This document shows positions 11,640 through 25,618 of a stretch of 64,000 nucleotides of DNA, in pieces. The notes under the pieces are model-generated. The model saw only the letters and a list, made by a program, of their open reading frames with translations. It was not told the origin of the DNA and searched no databases. Numbering within the stretch: position 1 is the stretch's first letter; the number at the start of each line of letters is the position of its first letter. The stretch is from the NCBI GenBank assembly GCA_034509495.1, contig CM067522.1, positions 18,358,928 to 18,422,927 of the forward strand. Direction: 5' to 3'. The DNA is from Acestrorhynchus altus (taxonomy: Eukaryota > Chordata > Actinopteri > Characiformes > Acestrorhynchidae). The translations under genes were made by a program, and so were the position numbers.

Positions 11640-11815
11640 CATCATTGCGGGTTTATATGTTCTTCCATTAGCCAATCCAAGCGAAGGGGGCGGGGCGTGT
11701 GCGGAATACGGGTGGGGAGGGGCGTGCAGGGAGTCGTGCTTCTTCAGTGCAGGGGTCAAAACACGCCCCTGCTGGCCTGACGTGGGAGGAGCCTGAGCCC
11801 CAGCACTAATCCTGA
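11640..11815. promoter_or_regulatory. GC-rich promoter-like cluster upstream of SVOP
   Basis: An isolated GC-rich island with a CCAAT box (GCCAATC, 11671-11677), GC boxes (GGGGGCGGGGCGTG, about 11686-11699; GGGGAGGGGCGTG), an inverted pair AGGGGCGTG (11718-11726) / CACGCCCCT (11762-11770), and a CRE-like TGACGTGG (11778-11785). No gene was recognised beside it on either strand. It may be a distal SVOP promoter or enhancer, or start a non-coding transcript. Confidence 0.4.
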
Positions 11816-12084
11816 GAGACAATGTTTATACTGTAATCAACTGTTATTAATGATCATATATGTACATTTATGATCATGCATTTGACATTTCACTATTATT
11901 GTGCAACTAAATGAACATGATTATTAGATTATATGTCTATAAAATATTATATATATATTTTTTATAGTTTTTATTTTCCTTGTCTGTTTTTATTTAAAGC
12001 AGACAATTAAGTTGGTCTACCAGCACTGACCACCTTTGCCCAGCTTGGCTAGCAGAAACAGGTTCTCATACCCTCTCCACACCT

Positions 12085-12300
12085 TAAATGAGGTTTCTGC
12101 AACTAAAAGGTGTTTCTATATGGAACCATGAACACTCAAAGTGTCCTTTGCACAAATAAAGGGTTCTTGGCATTATGAAAGGGTTCTTCAAATTGATGAA
12201 CCTTTTTTGAAAAGGGTTCTACATAGCACCAAAACAGGTTCTTCTATTGTTACAAGCTAAAAAGGTGCTATATAAAACCCTTTTCAAAAAATAATGCAGG
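12085..12300. mobile_element. GGTTCT-rich repeat, inverted-end copy
   Basis: AAAGGGTTCTTGGCATTATG and AAAAGGGTTCTACATAGCAC are followed after GTTACAAGCT by the reverse form AGGTGCTATATAAAACCCTT. The copy therefore has inverted ends, as a fold-back element. Confidence 0.75.
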
Positions 12301-12484
12301 TCCTCTGGAACTGAACCAATGCTTGCACTAATGTGTTTGTGTGTGTGTACTTTCTGCAGAACACACAAATCACATGGGTGTACAGTGTTTGAATGGAACA
12401 GGATTAGTGTGTGTGCAAACACACACAATAAACCCACCCCATCCATAGTCCCCCAAATTGGCGAACAGTGATTATGCACTATAC

Positions 12485-12630
12485 ACATAAAAGGGTTCTT
12501 TACTTTTCTTTAAAAAGATGGTTGGTTCTATACACTAAATGGTTATATGGTTCTGGTATGGTAATAGTGGTTCTACATATAAACATGAACACTGAAAGGA
12601 CCTTGCCTTCTGAAAGGAAATCTGTTAAGT
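12485..12630. mobile_element. GGTTCT-rich repeat, short copy
   Basis: AAAAGGGTTCTTTACTTTTC, GGTTGGTTCTATACACTAAA and GAACACTGAAAGGACCTTGC resemble the right end of the 9.4-10.2 kb copy. Confidence 0.65.
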
Positions 12631-13934
12631 ATCTAGATCAGGGGTGTTAAACTCACTGTAGGTAACAGGCCACATTCCATACAGTCCAATTTTAAGTGGG
12701 TTGGACAGATGTATATTGTTAATCCTGATGTTGTGGACTACTCTTGAAAAGACGTATGAGGTTCTTATTTGAAAACGGGGAATGAAATCTCATCAGCAAC
12801 CAGAGCCCGACTGACGAGCACCGACTCTCAGCTCTACATACAGCCGCTGTCTGAGCTGCAATTCCCGATAGAGTAACACGTCCCAATAAGCCTCTTCATG
12901 AACAGCTCAGTGTTCAGTGTTTGTTTCAGCTCTGCAGAAGACACACACTGCTTGAAGGGTTCTAACTGACATCTCTGGAGAACATCAGGTTCTTAGAAAA
13001 GGAACTGTGAAAATATGACAAATTTCATTGAACACAGATAATATATTTAAATGATTACAAACATCAAAGTAAAAACATGCACTCGAGTTCAGTGTTTGGT
13101 GGTCCCACCCCCCCTCCATGAAACAAAGATTCTGATTGGTTCTGTCTGCATTTGACCAGAAACATTTCACCCCCTCAGGCAGTGTGGTTATTGTAAATGA
13201 TTGAGGCAATTGCTGCAAACTGCTCCTGTTTTTTTTAATCATATTTGATTTAGTGATTTAATGTCTTTAAACAGTAATGACATTCATAAAGACATGAGCC
13301 TGGTCTTGTGTCAATGCAGCACTGCTTGGCTGTGTTCCAAAGATGAATGGCTAGTGAGCAGACTCTCTGCCCTGCCCCGAAATGAGTGTTCTGACTGGTT
13401 GGACATTTTGCTGTTCTGCCTCCAGCTGAAATAGAGACTGATTGCTGTTGTTGAGTTTGACCATCTCCCTGTTCACTATTTACTGGTCATTCCAATGAAA
13501 GTGGCTGAATGCAAAGAATGGACTTGTGTTCCACAAGCACAGAGGACTATTGAGATATTTAGCTAGTCCAAGCTGGTCCAAACATTTCCGCAATTTCGCA
13601 CACTTGGTTCCTCTTGTTTCCTTAGCCAATCGATCTGGGAATTCTTTGGGAATTTCTTCAAATAGATTGGCTAAGGGAGGGAGGGAGAGAGGAATTGAGC
13701 AAGACCCCAAAGTGGCTGATATTTGGACCAGCTGATAATAGGGGACCTGATGCCACAGGAGGGTACAGGAGGGTATATGAACAGGAAAGCTATTACTAAG
13801 GCAAGAACATGAGAACGCAAGAACACACAAGATGTTTACATCCCTCAATTTAGCTACATTCAAGCTTAAGAAATCTGGTAGTTTATTTTGGTTCATGAAT
13901 ATTAATGCAACCCGGTAAAGTTTAGAAAAGTAGA

Positions 13935-14800
13935 GTACCCAACCCCATTAGGACTCTCCCCAGCCAGTACCCTGGTTCTGACATTAGGTTGAAGACAAGC
14001 ACGTCTCCTCGGTACATATGAAGCCAGTGCCTCTTTTCAAACCACCTGCTTTATGGGCTTTTCACATGATCTCTCTCATACCCATGTCCTGAGCTGCCCC
14101 TGCTGCCTGGCTGATGTTGGTTCATGTCCAGTTGTGGTTGGGTGCTACTACCTACTTCCTCCCTCCCTAACATTTACTTAAACCTTCATAACCCTTTGTT
14201 TTTTCCTTCCATTTCTCTTTCTCATGTATCGAGATGCCCCTTCCCGAATGATCTACGCTGATGTCACCTGTCCCAGCCTCTCACTACCCCACTGTCCTCA
14301 CTGGGATCTCCACTATGGCTCACTTGCGTCACATTAGAGACTGCATCACCATCTGATGACTTTTATATTAATTCTTCACCTATATCTCACATTCTCTCAT
14401 AACTTACTCACCCAAACACTGCTCACATGTTCATTATTCTGCTTTTATTACGTTTGTCCCGTTATTTTCATGCTTTGTCTTTGATATCCAGAAGAGCAGA
14501 AGAGGATGGGTTCCCCTACTGAGCCTTGGCTCTTCCCAAGGTTTCTTCCTCTTAGTCTGAGGGAGTTTTTCCCTTGCCACCGTCACCCACTGGCTGCTTA
14601 TAAGTTGCTTGGACCTGGATTTCTGTAAAGCTGCTTTGTGTCCATGCTTTTGTTGTCTAGTAGAATCACACTGGGTGTGATGAGTGGAGAGGGCACCATC
14701 TACTCAGTGCATAAGCCAGGAATTGAAGCTGAGATCCTCACATCATAGTGCGCATTAGACCAATCACCACTGACCTGAGATGGTCTAATATTGTAGCCTA
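13935..14800 (-). mobile_element. Same SINE family, split by a second insertion
   Basis: The 5' part (ACCCAACCCCATTAGGACTC, GAAGACAAGCACGTCTCCTC) lies at 13935-14080. The tRNA-like end (GAGATCCTCACATCATAGTG) lies at 14715-14790. Between them is an unrelated block (about 14100-14680) containing CAAGGTTTCTTCCTCTTAGT, GGAGTTTTTCCCTTGCCACC and TCTGTAAAGCTGCTTTGTG, a widespread fish repeat core. Confidence 0.6.
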
Positions 14801-15904
14801 ACAAGGTGCAGCAAATCAACGTGGCATTGAATTCAGTTGCATCATGCTATCTGGGTGTGAATGGACCTCATCATCACATCTCATAAATGCTCGATTGGGC
14901 TCATTAACGTGCAGACCACACCATTCATTCTCGAGAATCTCCAGAATGCTCCTCAAACCAATTCTGGACTTTGGGCCTGATGGCATGTTGGATCATCCCA
15001 CCAAAACATATAATCACTGTGGCGTTACACGAAGGCTGTAAAACTTTGCAGGCAACAGTCAATGACGTTTAGACAGACCAGCGAACCCAATCCTTAGAAT
15101 GCACCCCATTTCCCTTATGATACCCATGTATGGTAACAGATACAGAACTCAGGGAGACAGAGGAGAAAGAAGTAGCTGAAAGCCTGACTGACCACTGACA
15201 TGTAGTAAAGGAAAGGTCAGCGCAGGCTCAACTGTAGGACAGTCACTAGTCTGTAGTGGCCAGTGGCTTTAAAGGAAAGGTCAGACACCTCTGTGATCTG
15301 ATTAGAAAGGCCAACTCCACGGCTGGACTGACCCTGGACTGGAACCAGTCATGCAAGGCGGTGGTATTTAAATTAGAAATCACTTTAAACAATTCTTCCA
15401 ATCCACTTTACACGAAATATTGTGTCCATAGCACCCCATTTGATTCCCCCCCAAAGTCTAAATTTGTTCAATTTATAAAAATGGAAAATATATACACTGG
15501 CACATTTAAACACAGATGACAACGCACACAAATAAAATGTTTATCAAAATACCCATGCTTGTCAGCTTTTTGAGGGTCAAGTCGTGATCATTTACACACG
15601 AGGCAGTGGCCTCTTTATTTCTGGAATGGTTTGAGAAACATGACAATAGTTCAGGGAGTTGACATTTGTGAGAAGTGCTGGAACAACAAGCCTGATCTGA
15701 CCAGATCAGTTTTTGCTATGTCCACTCCAAGCTCACTTTACTGGGAGAGCTTATCTGCAACCATTAACAAAGTTTTTGTAGTTGGACGTACTTTTGTTCG
15801 TCCAAAAATTAAAAATATATAGGAGTCACTTTTTTTTTCCTCATCAGGACTGAAAACACTGATAACCAAACATCACCTTCAAACCAGAGCATCAGTATAA
15901 GATA

Positions 15905-16001
15905 CAAAACATTTATTTATTAACAGTTCCTGAATATATTTATATAAAAGTTAAAAGTGCAGTATATACTGGGGCGTCTTTATCTTCTGTTAGGCTTAGA
16001 C
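15905..16001 (-). terminator. kntc1: KNTC1 3' UTR with overlapping AATAAA polyadenylation signals
   Basis: After the TGA at 16002-16004 the minus strand runs about 85 nt to two overlapping AATAAA hexamers (plus-strand TTTATT at 15912-15917 and 15916-15921). The cleavage site should lie about 15-30 nt beyond, near 15885-15900. A short 3' UTR is inferred. Confidence 0.55.
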
Positions 16002-19000
16002 TCAACCTTGAGACTCCATTGCTTGAGCCAAGAACTCCTGAAATGGGGGAAAAACAATGTGTTTATTATGGCATGCCATGTCATTCTAATCATGTTATGC
16101 AAATTGTTCCAGAATCTTCTTTTGCTGCTTGTAAGAAATACAAAGTAGTATTTCATTGTTTCTCATTACCTTTATGGGGTCTGAATGAGCAACCTTTGAA
16201 GGCGTTCTTGTCCCTGCTTTTTGCTCTTTACATTGGAGATACTCCTGAGCAAGATCAATGGCTTCCTTCTCCCTAATAGAAGAAGAAAATATATGCGTAA
16301 TGAACACAAGCAGGAATAAGGCAGTTTTGTTTTGGTCAGTATCGTTTCTCAGGCTTCAAACAACTGAGAATACTGATTTGTATGGCCAAGACTTTTATTC
16401 TGAAATCGAACAACCCCTCCCTTCTCATTTTACACTATAACCCAATATCTAGGTCAGCGATGTCATTAGCCCCACCCCTTCTTGCTGATCAGTCAGAGTC
16501 TGTATGCAGGCCGAGCGTGTACTCATGGACTGAGCGGTAAACATGCACTGGAAGCTCCTTTGGCATTAAATGTGGGCTTTAATTCAGCTGGAAAGGAGTG
16601 AATTTTAGCTGTTTTGTGAGCTGGATTCCTCACTAATAATTTATCACACAATGACGAGAGTAATAAGGTAAGACAGGGTAAGTCCCGTAGTTTGTTATGA
16701 TGTTCAATCATGTCTGTAGGTTATTCAGATCCAAAGATATGAAGCTTAAAATAACACCCTCAGAGTTGCAAAACATGGGGTGATGTGTGACGTTGTAGCA
16801 GTGAGAGCTGCTCTGTTGTGCCAATTAAAACTACACCGGTTTAATAAGGTTGTAAATGTACAACTGTAGAATGGACATATAGGACGGTCAGATCTTAACG
16901 TGGATGTATGTGAGTGCATGCACTGTATTCAAAGACAACTAACCTGTTCTGGTTCACAAGGTACTTGACCAACTCGTTCACCTGCTCAGAATGACCCTTA
17001 GAGGCGAAGTGCTTCACAAGGCCCTGGAAGTGTTTGGTCTTTATCAGCGCCTGGTAGCGGCTACTTCGGAAAAGGAAAGTCAGCACTGTGTCTCTGACCT
17101 AAGGAACAGAAATGGTGAGAAAAGAGGAGACATGTTTAAAGATGAGATTTATAAACGGATAAATATATCAATTTAAAAAGCTTTAAAACCTGAGAGGGAA
17201 TGCCGGCCAGCTCTCCGGTGTTCATGCTCTCCTCCAGCTGATCCAGAATGATGACAGGGTTGCAGGACGTCAGAAAGCTCTAATATAAACAGAGGAATTA
17301 ATTACTTTCCTGCACAGGTCAAGAAGTCCAAGAACTTTAATGTTAGAAAGGGATCAAAGCAGACATTTACTGATACCTGGAACAATAGCAGAATTTTTGT
17401 TTTTAATCAGAAGACATCTATACATAACGCCTGTAATTTTTTGATCCAAGTAATAATAAGAAATACAAAAGCAAACCAAACTCAACACATCACTTTCTCA
17501 ACACCACATTGATCACTGTCTTGTTACAGCTTGACCAATGACAGGGCTGGGCAATCTGGGCAAAAATACATCATATCTCAACATATTTAAGAGGATTTTA
17601 AAATTCTTTCACATATTTACATTGTTAATATTTACACCCCAAATAATTACGAAATAAGTATGTAGATTTGAATCTCCAAAAAATAAGACTGACTGTCTCC
17701 TACAATTACTTTTCCAATTTTTTGGTGAATAAAACTACAAAAACATCCCACAAAATGAGCCCAGGGTTGTAAAAGGTCCAGGAAATCTGTCCCAGCTTAA
17801 ACCTGTGATTTGATATTGTTGTGATTTCTTGTGTATAAAGAAATGGGTGTTTAGATGCCAGCAGGTTTGGCAAGATCTTTCCAAATTGGTTCCCTCTTCT
17901 GGAGGATGAAAACAAATTAGATGAAAATGTAAAATCAATTCAAACTGACAAGAACAATTCAATCAGGACATCATAATCATGTCCATGTATATATCAAACG
18001 TTAGATTTTCTTTGGCCTTACCAAACAGCTCAAGCTACTACACCCAATTCTTCTTGCTGGGATTTGAAATCTAATTGTGAAGCTGCGTTTGAGTTCTCCA
18101 TGCTCTGATGATTTGCTGTTTTCCTGTTTATCATATACCAAATATCACCATTTAATTATGGAATTAAAGCTGATGCTTCTCACACTTGCTGTAGTTTAAA
18201 TTAAACTACCACAATCACATGTCATCACACCCACAATTCAAAATAATTCAGAATTAAAAATGCCTCCCATTTGTGACGGACAAACAAGGACTTACCTGGA
18301 TTTGCTGCTGCCTCTTTTCAGAACAGGGGATCAGTAAGAGGGTCCCAAGAGAGTATGCCATTAAGTTGAACTGGGCGAAGCGCTTAGCAATCCCAATCAA
18401 GTCCATACTCAACAGGAATGGGCATCTGAAACATTAGACGTATCCTCATCATCATCAGAGCCTCTCAAAGAATTTAAATATGTTAGAACTGGGTGTAGAC
18501 ACCGCTTCTAATGAACGCCCATTGCTGACACAGATGTCCTTGTCTAGTCTAGTTCCTGTAGAGAAGTACTGCCTATAGAATAGGACATTGACCAGATAAA
18601 TAAGAACCTATTGGTGCAATGCATAATGCCAGGCATGGCCTAGAGGGGTACAGAGCCCCTCAGCATTAAGCTTTGTAACAGTGGAACTACTTTCTAGGAG
18701 TGATTGGGCTCCATCCAGTACTTCTGGGACGAGCTGTGCAGGTATTTTTTTTTTTAAACCATTGATTTCAGGAGAAATCAATGAGCAGGTGTCCCAATAA
18801 TTTTATCCATACTATACGACAACTGAGCATCACAGACTCTTACTAAACTTCTCTTCAGCCTTAAGCCCTATTTGGATGGGATTAGTTTAACACATGCTGG
18901 AGTAAAGTGATTTCAGTCCTGTCCAAATGCACCATGTCATTTATTTTTCTGGACCGCATCCGTAAACATTCCAGAGTGATTACCTCCTGTAAAACGAGAC

Positions 19001-22000
19001 AGACATAACCACATATTTACAGAGTCCCCATCTCATTCGTTTCTCCTGCATGGCAGATACCTCGGGTTGATCAAGTCTGAGCCAAACGTTCACTACTACC
19101 GCAGAGACGGCCAAAACTGCCCGGAGAGGAGCCTTCGAGGGCTGTGTGTATACCATTCTCATCGAGCAGAGCAAATTGTATTATTTTTAGTGGGTTATAA
19201 AATTGGTTATTGTCCTCTGAAGCTGCATTCAAGTAGTCAAGCCAAGAATTCCACTTTAAAAAAGTGTAAATTGAGCAGCCATCTCAGTAATTTATGCCGT
19301 CATACATTTCACAGATGTCCTTTAGTGTAGTAACTACCATCTCATTATCTGAAAAATATCACAGATAACACTGTGGATTGACAATCTCAGTCAACTTTGG
19401 TGTCTCTCTCTCTAGCTCTAACTCTGTCTACATCTCTCTGAAGTTCTGAAAGCTAATGGGGCACTAATAGCGACCCCTTCCTGACCACGTTAGTGGGTGA
19501 ATGCATGAATGAGAAGAGGTGTAGCTGTTAGCTTAAGCAACAAAGCTGACTTACTTCAGCAGAAGTACAAACGTCTTGTAGAAAGTGGCCTGTTGATGGG
19601 GGCTCAGAGGAAGAGAGGCTGTGAAACACGGGGATAAAGCATGCTTACAATGCACTTACTGTAAAGCATTTAACCTCAATCTACAGAAAACAATCTACAA
19701 AAACAAACGACCCTTACCTGTCATGAAGGGAGCAAGGATCACACTGCGCCAGGTCCTAGAGAGGTTCGGCACCTGTGGGAAGTTGTGAGAAGGAAGCTTT
19801 TTGCAAAACAATCCTATGGATGGACGCGGTCAATCGTAAACATTAGAAAAAGGCTATATTATATCGAGTCGGTACCTCTAAAAGGCTGGGCACTGCTCTG
19901 AGAGTTTCCAGAATCTTCTGCAGATAGCTGATCTACTCAAGAAGAGAACATGTTTTCAATACCTCTGTCTTAGAGGTCACATCATGAACCCATTATGGAG
20001 TCTTACATACCATATTAAAGACCAGGAGCTTCTGCAAGATGCCACTCCATAACTGCACATCATACACTTCATACTCCAAACAAAGATCTGCCACGAGACG
20101 CACAGCCTACACAGGGTAGATACAGCAATGACAACAAAGAGCTTTGCTAAATATCTTAAAAAAAACCCCAACAACCTGAAACCATGGCTCAGGCTACGGT
20201 TCGTCTTTAATAATGCATGAGGTTAATGGGTCCAAGCCCAAATCTGTACTAATCGATGAAGTAAAGCAAGTCTTTTCTACCTGAGGTTCATTGCTGTGGT
20301 TCTTCCATAAACCCTTAATCATGCCTTCTTTAGGGCTGCTGAGAAACATCTCCAGGTTGTATGGAATGTTGAGAGCCTCCAGTTGAGAGAGATACACGTA
20401 GCATTTCAGGTAGTACCTGTGACGGAAAGTAGCACGGCATTCACATTCGCTCTCACAAATTTACGATGCTCTCACTCAGACTGGCACACTCAGACAATAA
20501 CCTGCTCGAGTAAGATCAGTGTTTCAAATTTTGAAAGCATGCACAAATTTCTCCTGCTCGGTGTGGACCATCCCGTGCACTCGCACGTGGCTGCCAAAAG
20601 TCTTCAGCCAGTCAGAGGCTGGTAACGGCTTTGACCAATGACATTCTTGCTGTCCCTACTCCACAAAGATCATTTACAAAATCAATAGGAGGTGGCTGGA
20701 ACCTACTTGACTTTATCGCGGGGTGTGTGGGACAGGGCCTCCAATGTGGCAGAGTCAGCAATGTGAATGAGACAGAGCAGGGCACGACTGCGATGCTCGA
20801 AGGTCAGTCTGAGGCCCGATCCGCCCAGCGGCTGCGGAGAAACGCAAAAGATTAATCATCAAAGTTTAAAGGAAGTTAATGAAGGAATCTGTATGATGGG
20901 TGATCTAGTAGTGGGCTGCAGGTCGAGCAGGGTGGGCTGGTGAACACTGATTTTGTTCTCTGCCGATTTGACGGTGTACTGCAGACTGTGATCGAGGAGG
21001 TGACACCAGACTCTGTGATGCTTATTCAGTTGCCTCAGGAGCTGCTGCTGAAGTTCAGAACCTCTTAAGGTGGTGCATAAGGCATACAGAGGCACTCCTT
21101 CCCTGCATGTTTTAGAGCTGATTCAACTAATGAGCTCATTAATGAGCTAATCAAAGTTGCATGGGATGTGTTAAAGCCAAAGCATGCAGGGCAGGGGTGC
21201 CTCCAGAACCAGGGCAGAGAAACACTGATCTAAAACATGGACCGTTCTCAGTTCTGAAAAAAGCAGTCTAAAAATGACACTGCTAGAGTTCACAAGGGTG
21301 ATGCATGGGGATCCAATAGTCATTATTTCTTACCCATGTCTCAGCAGTCAGGACTGGACTCAACAAACGGGCACTTATATCCATAGGGTGCATCTGCAGT
21401 AAGTACACCACTCTGGAGATGGAGAAATGACATATTTTAAAATATGAATAATTATGCAACAGTGGGTTCTGGCCATGCAAGCTGATTGGCTGGGAAGCAT
21501 GTGAACCATGAAAGCATGTGTTTTTCCTGCAAACACTGCATCACTCTGCAGAACGTCACTGCAAGTAAATAAACTCCCGTAGTGATGTAAATGCTCTCGT
21601 AAATGCAGCTAAACGGTTGTATGTGTAGGTCTGTGTAAGGAGCTGAGTGGGTGGTGTTTGTTACGGTGACACAGCAACAAGCTGCTAGTTAATTACAATT
21701 CGCTGCAAGGAAATGATAACCTTAAAACAAACTAATCACAACGTTCACAGCTCAGTTGATTAATTTCTTGTATTTATTTTCTAAACGGTTGTATATTGCT
21801 TTAAGATACCACCATATGCTCCAACCTCTCAATGTGACTGGCTGAGAGGCGTTTTTTGAGCGCTGACATGGTGATTTAGTGAGTCTTTGTGAAGTAAGAG
21901 TTTCACATCTACCTCATGAGATCCGGGTCATCAGTAATATCAGTGACGTGGTCCTGATACTGTATGTCCTGTAACATAAAAGCCCTCCATTACAAAAACA

Positions 22001-25000
22001 ACAGCAGTAATCCATTCATGAAAGTACAGTAATACTTGTTGAAGGCCCTCAGTGTTCATGGGACTCACTTTGCCATTTGTCTGCTCGGTTTTGCAAAGCC
22101 ATTTCTCCAATAGAATATTCCGGATCTTCAGGGGGTCAACACCATTGATGGTCGCAATCTCTTTAGCCACACTGTGAATATCTGCCAAAGACAAATGATA
22201 AATAAACTGCTTCCAAGGAACGTCACTTCTAAAGCAATAAAGCTTTAGTCTTCGTGTTCTCCACGGTCACAAACCCTGTGGTTCAACTATGTTTGACATA
22301 TCAAGTTCTCTCTCACCAGGGTAGAGCTGGCCTGCAGGGCCTTTCATGCGCTCCACCACTGAGCTGTGTTCAAACAGGGCGACAATGAGGCGACCGGGGA
22401 GTCCTGTGAGTTTGAGAAGCTCAGGACAGTCAAGCTGAAATGATATGAGGGTGTTCTCTGTGGCTGAGCGTTGGTACTGCAACTGCAGCTTAGAGGTAAG
22501 CATCTCCCCCCTGGTCTGTAACTCCTCCTAATCACGTGACCAAAACAGCAGAAACAAAACTTCCATATACAAGCCATATTTAAACTTCTGAACAGATCAA
22601 TAAGCACACAATCAACTGCAAAAGGTCAATAACAATCTGCCATTATTGTTTACTATGGCTATTATTACTATTACTGTTGGTATTGGTAACGGCTGTGCGA
22701 TATCTCAATATTAATATCTATATTGGGATATAAATAGCTGGATATGGGTTGAGATGATGTCATTCATATCAATGTTAAATAATTTTCTGTTAACGTTCTC
22801 TGCTCTGCACCCTGCTCTTAGCTCCTCCCCCTCTGCCTCCATAAGACCTTGAAAAATTTAATTTTCTTCTTTATACACATCTTTAAATATCGTAAAAAAA
22901 AGGATTTCATGGGGTGTCCTTATTTTTCCATCATATATCATATATTGCCATTCAGCAAAAATATACATGGTATAACCATACTACTAAACAATATTCTATA
23001 ATGATATTACTGTTTTATAAATAATTCTATTATTAAAATTGCCATTATTGTGTACTATTGCTACTCGTATTACTAATTCTACAACTACAACTTCCATATC
23101 AATATAAAATTATTGTTATTCTAAAACTGAATAAATGCCCTTAGTTCTTCTCTGCAACTTGTCAATTAGAGCCGGTCAAAAACTATGATACGATAAATAC
23201 TCTTACGCAGATATTTACCTCCAGAGTATCAGACTTCAGCAATTTATGAACAAGTTCCAAGCTGAATTTTAAAAACATGGTTTTCTCTGCACCTGAAAGA
23301 CAAACACAGTAAAACATCACAAAATATCATCTTAAAAGTACACGTACAAAAACGGCAAACATTCATACCTTCAACAATCTCTCTCTACTAAATAGTAAAT
23401 AAATAAATAAATATTTAATTCCTATTTGCTGTAAAGTTACCAATGACATGCAGTATGTGGACAAATGTATTTGGACATCTGCTCATTCATTGTTTTTTTT
23501 TTCCTATGAAATCAAGGGTATGGAAAAAGAGCCTTCTACTTTAGAGTAACTGTCTCTACTGTGCAGGGAAGGCTTCCTACTAGATTTTTGAGCATTGCTG
23601 TGAGGATTTGATAGTATTCAGCATCAAGGCAAGAATGCTAGATGATCATTCCACCACATCCCCAACTCACCAACTCATTTGGGATTCTAGAGAACGATGT
23701 TTCACAGCACAATATAGAACATTTTAGCCCATGCCGCGTTTGCCTTCATTAGAAAGGGTGTCCAAAACATTTGCCCACATGAATTTTGTACTTAGTTGCA
23801 CTGAACACTGACCTGCTGGCACATCCTGAGAGATTTTGTGGATGGTTGCTGCAGCCAGTTCCAGGTTCTGAATGCAGAGAGCGTATTTAAATATAGTCTG
23901 TATTACAGTGGCAGTGGCTCTCTTGAGGCAGTGTCCCTGCGTGCGTTTAATCTGGTCCAGCAGCAAGGGCATCAGCTTTTGCTTGAACACATGATTCACC
24001 GCCAAGACATACAATTTATCCAGGCTAACCTGCATTAAAGAAACGCAAAACAAAACAAAGAAACATATTTACTTCAGTTATGACTTATTTATGTTGTGTT
24101 CATGCCCTTCAGGCCGTGAACAGTAGTCATCACATCTCATTTTATTTTATGTTACACCAATTTTACCCAAGTGTCAACTACCCAACCCTGTTAGGACTCT
24201 CCCCCGGGCACATACGATGCCCCTCGGAGGATGAAAACAAGAACAAGTCTCTGATAGAAGTGAAGCTTCAATACAGTGCCTAACAGATACCTGTGCCTTC
24301 CAGCATCACACTCCCATCTATCCCCCAGAAAGAGGCTGATTTTGCTCTCTTGGACACTCAAATTCTTTCACCAATCAGCTGATATAATTAGATGTGGTAA
24401 AATTATGCTGCAGTCTTCAGTGACTGAAGAAGAAACAGAAGTTGAGATATGAAACATGTCCTGGCCAATCAACTGCATCTGGGGGCAACAAGTCACATAT
24501 CAGAGGAGGCATATGCTTTTTTTAACCTCCAAGTGTCAGGAATATTGTGTGTGATGGAGTCCCAACAGGGTTGGGTAATTGGCACTTCCATTGTATTTAA
24601 TAAAATGATTATTTTTGAATAATTAAAAATCTGTCTTACCTTCATAAGTTTGGATATAAGGAGCAGTGTGGGTAAGGTCTCCTCGTTGAGCTCAGGAGCT
24701 ATATATAAAGCCAAAAAATGAGCATGAGGCATCTTCTGTAACTGATATTTACACATATTTACACTGCAGAAAATACTTTACATGAAATGACCTAGTTAGT
24801 AAACATGATGACACTGCTAGTAAAGTATTCTTCTTCATCTTCAGAATCAATATTTTTAAAAACAAAACTTACTAATAAACTAGGCAGTGACAGAGAGATT
24901 CAACACATCCTAATCCTAAGACTCACAAACAATCTTCCAGAAGGAGTGGTTTGTCTGGAGAAGAAGGTGAAACGGCAAGCGTGTGTTGGCAAGGGGTGTG

Positions 25001-25572
25001 CTTTCCAGAGAGTTTTCCAGCAGATAAGTGTTCTCCAGCTCGGTGGGAGGAGAGATACGTCGGTGGGACTTCAGGTGCTGGAGTAAACCCAGCATCTGCC
25101 AGAAGAGAAAAAGAGCAGGCCTTTAGTAAATGACCCAACAGCTGAAACAAATGGGTCACTTCATCACACAATACACTAAAAGCCAGCTGTCTGTTTTTAA
25201 CCACTTTCACCTCTTTAACGAGTCATTCCAGCCTGTGCATGTCAGGAGCTACACTCCTTCAACATGATAAACATAAACAACACAAACATGGTCTTTCTTT
25301 TTTAAATAAAATATAGTTAAATGATGTGCCAAGTATTGTAAACTGAATTGTAGACCCTTATTAATGTATTTAAAAAAGGGGGAAAAAAGGATGTCAAGAG
25401 ATTAATGTTTAAGAACATCGAATACACACACACACACATCAAAAAATTAGAATACTGTGAGAAAGGTTTTTGATCATGTAATTCAAACTATTATTTTATA
25501 TTCATTACATGTAAAGTGACATTTCAAGCATTTTTTATAGGACGATATTCAAATTCTTTGAGATGTACTTGT

Positions 25573-25618
<46 letters not shown>

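Larger units (their letters stand above)
10840..15900. other. SVOP-KNTC1 intergenic region
   Basis: No coding exon was recognised. It contains the GC-rich promoter-like block at 11640-11815, two GGTTCT-rich repeats and a split SINE. About 2.5 kb has no recognised content (11.0-11.6, 12.65-13.9 and 14.8-15.9 kb). A 12-bp inverted pair CTTAGCCAATC / GATTGGCTAAG lies at about 13620-13675. Confidence 0.6.

Noticed and set aside
13480..13896. 138-codon minus-strand frame
   Set aside because: No recognisable domain, overlaps an inverted-repeat sequence, and has no conservation cue.
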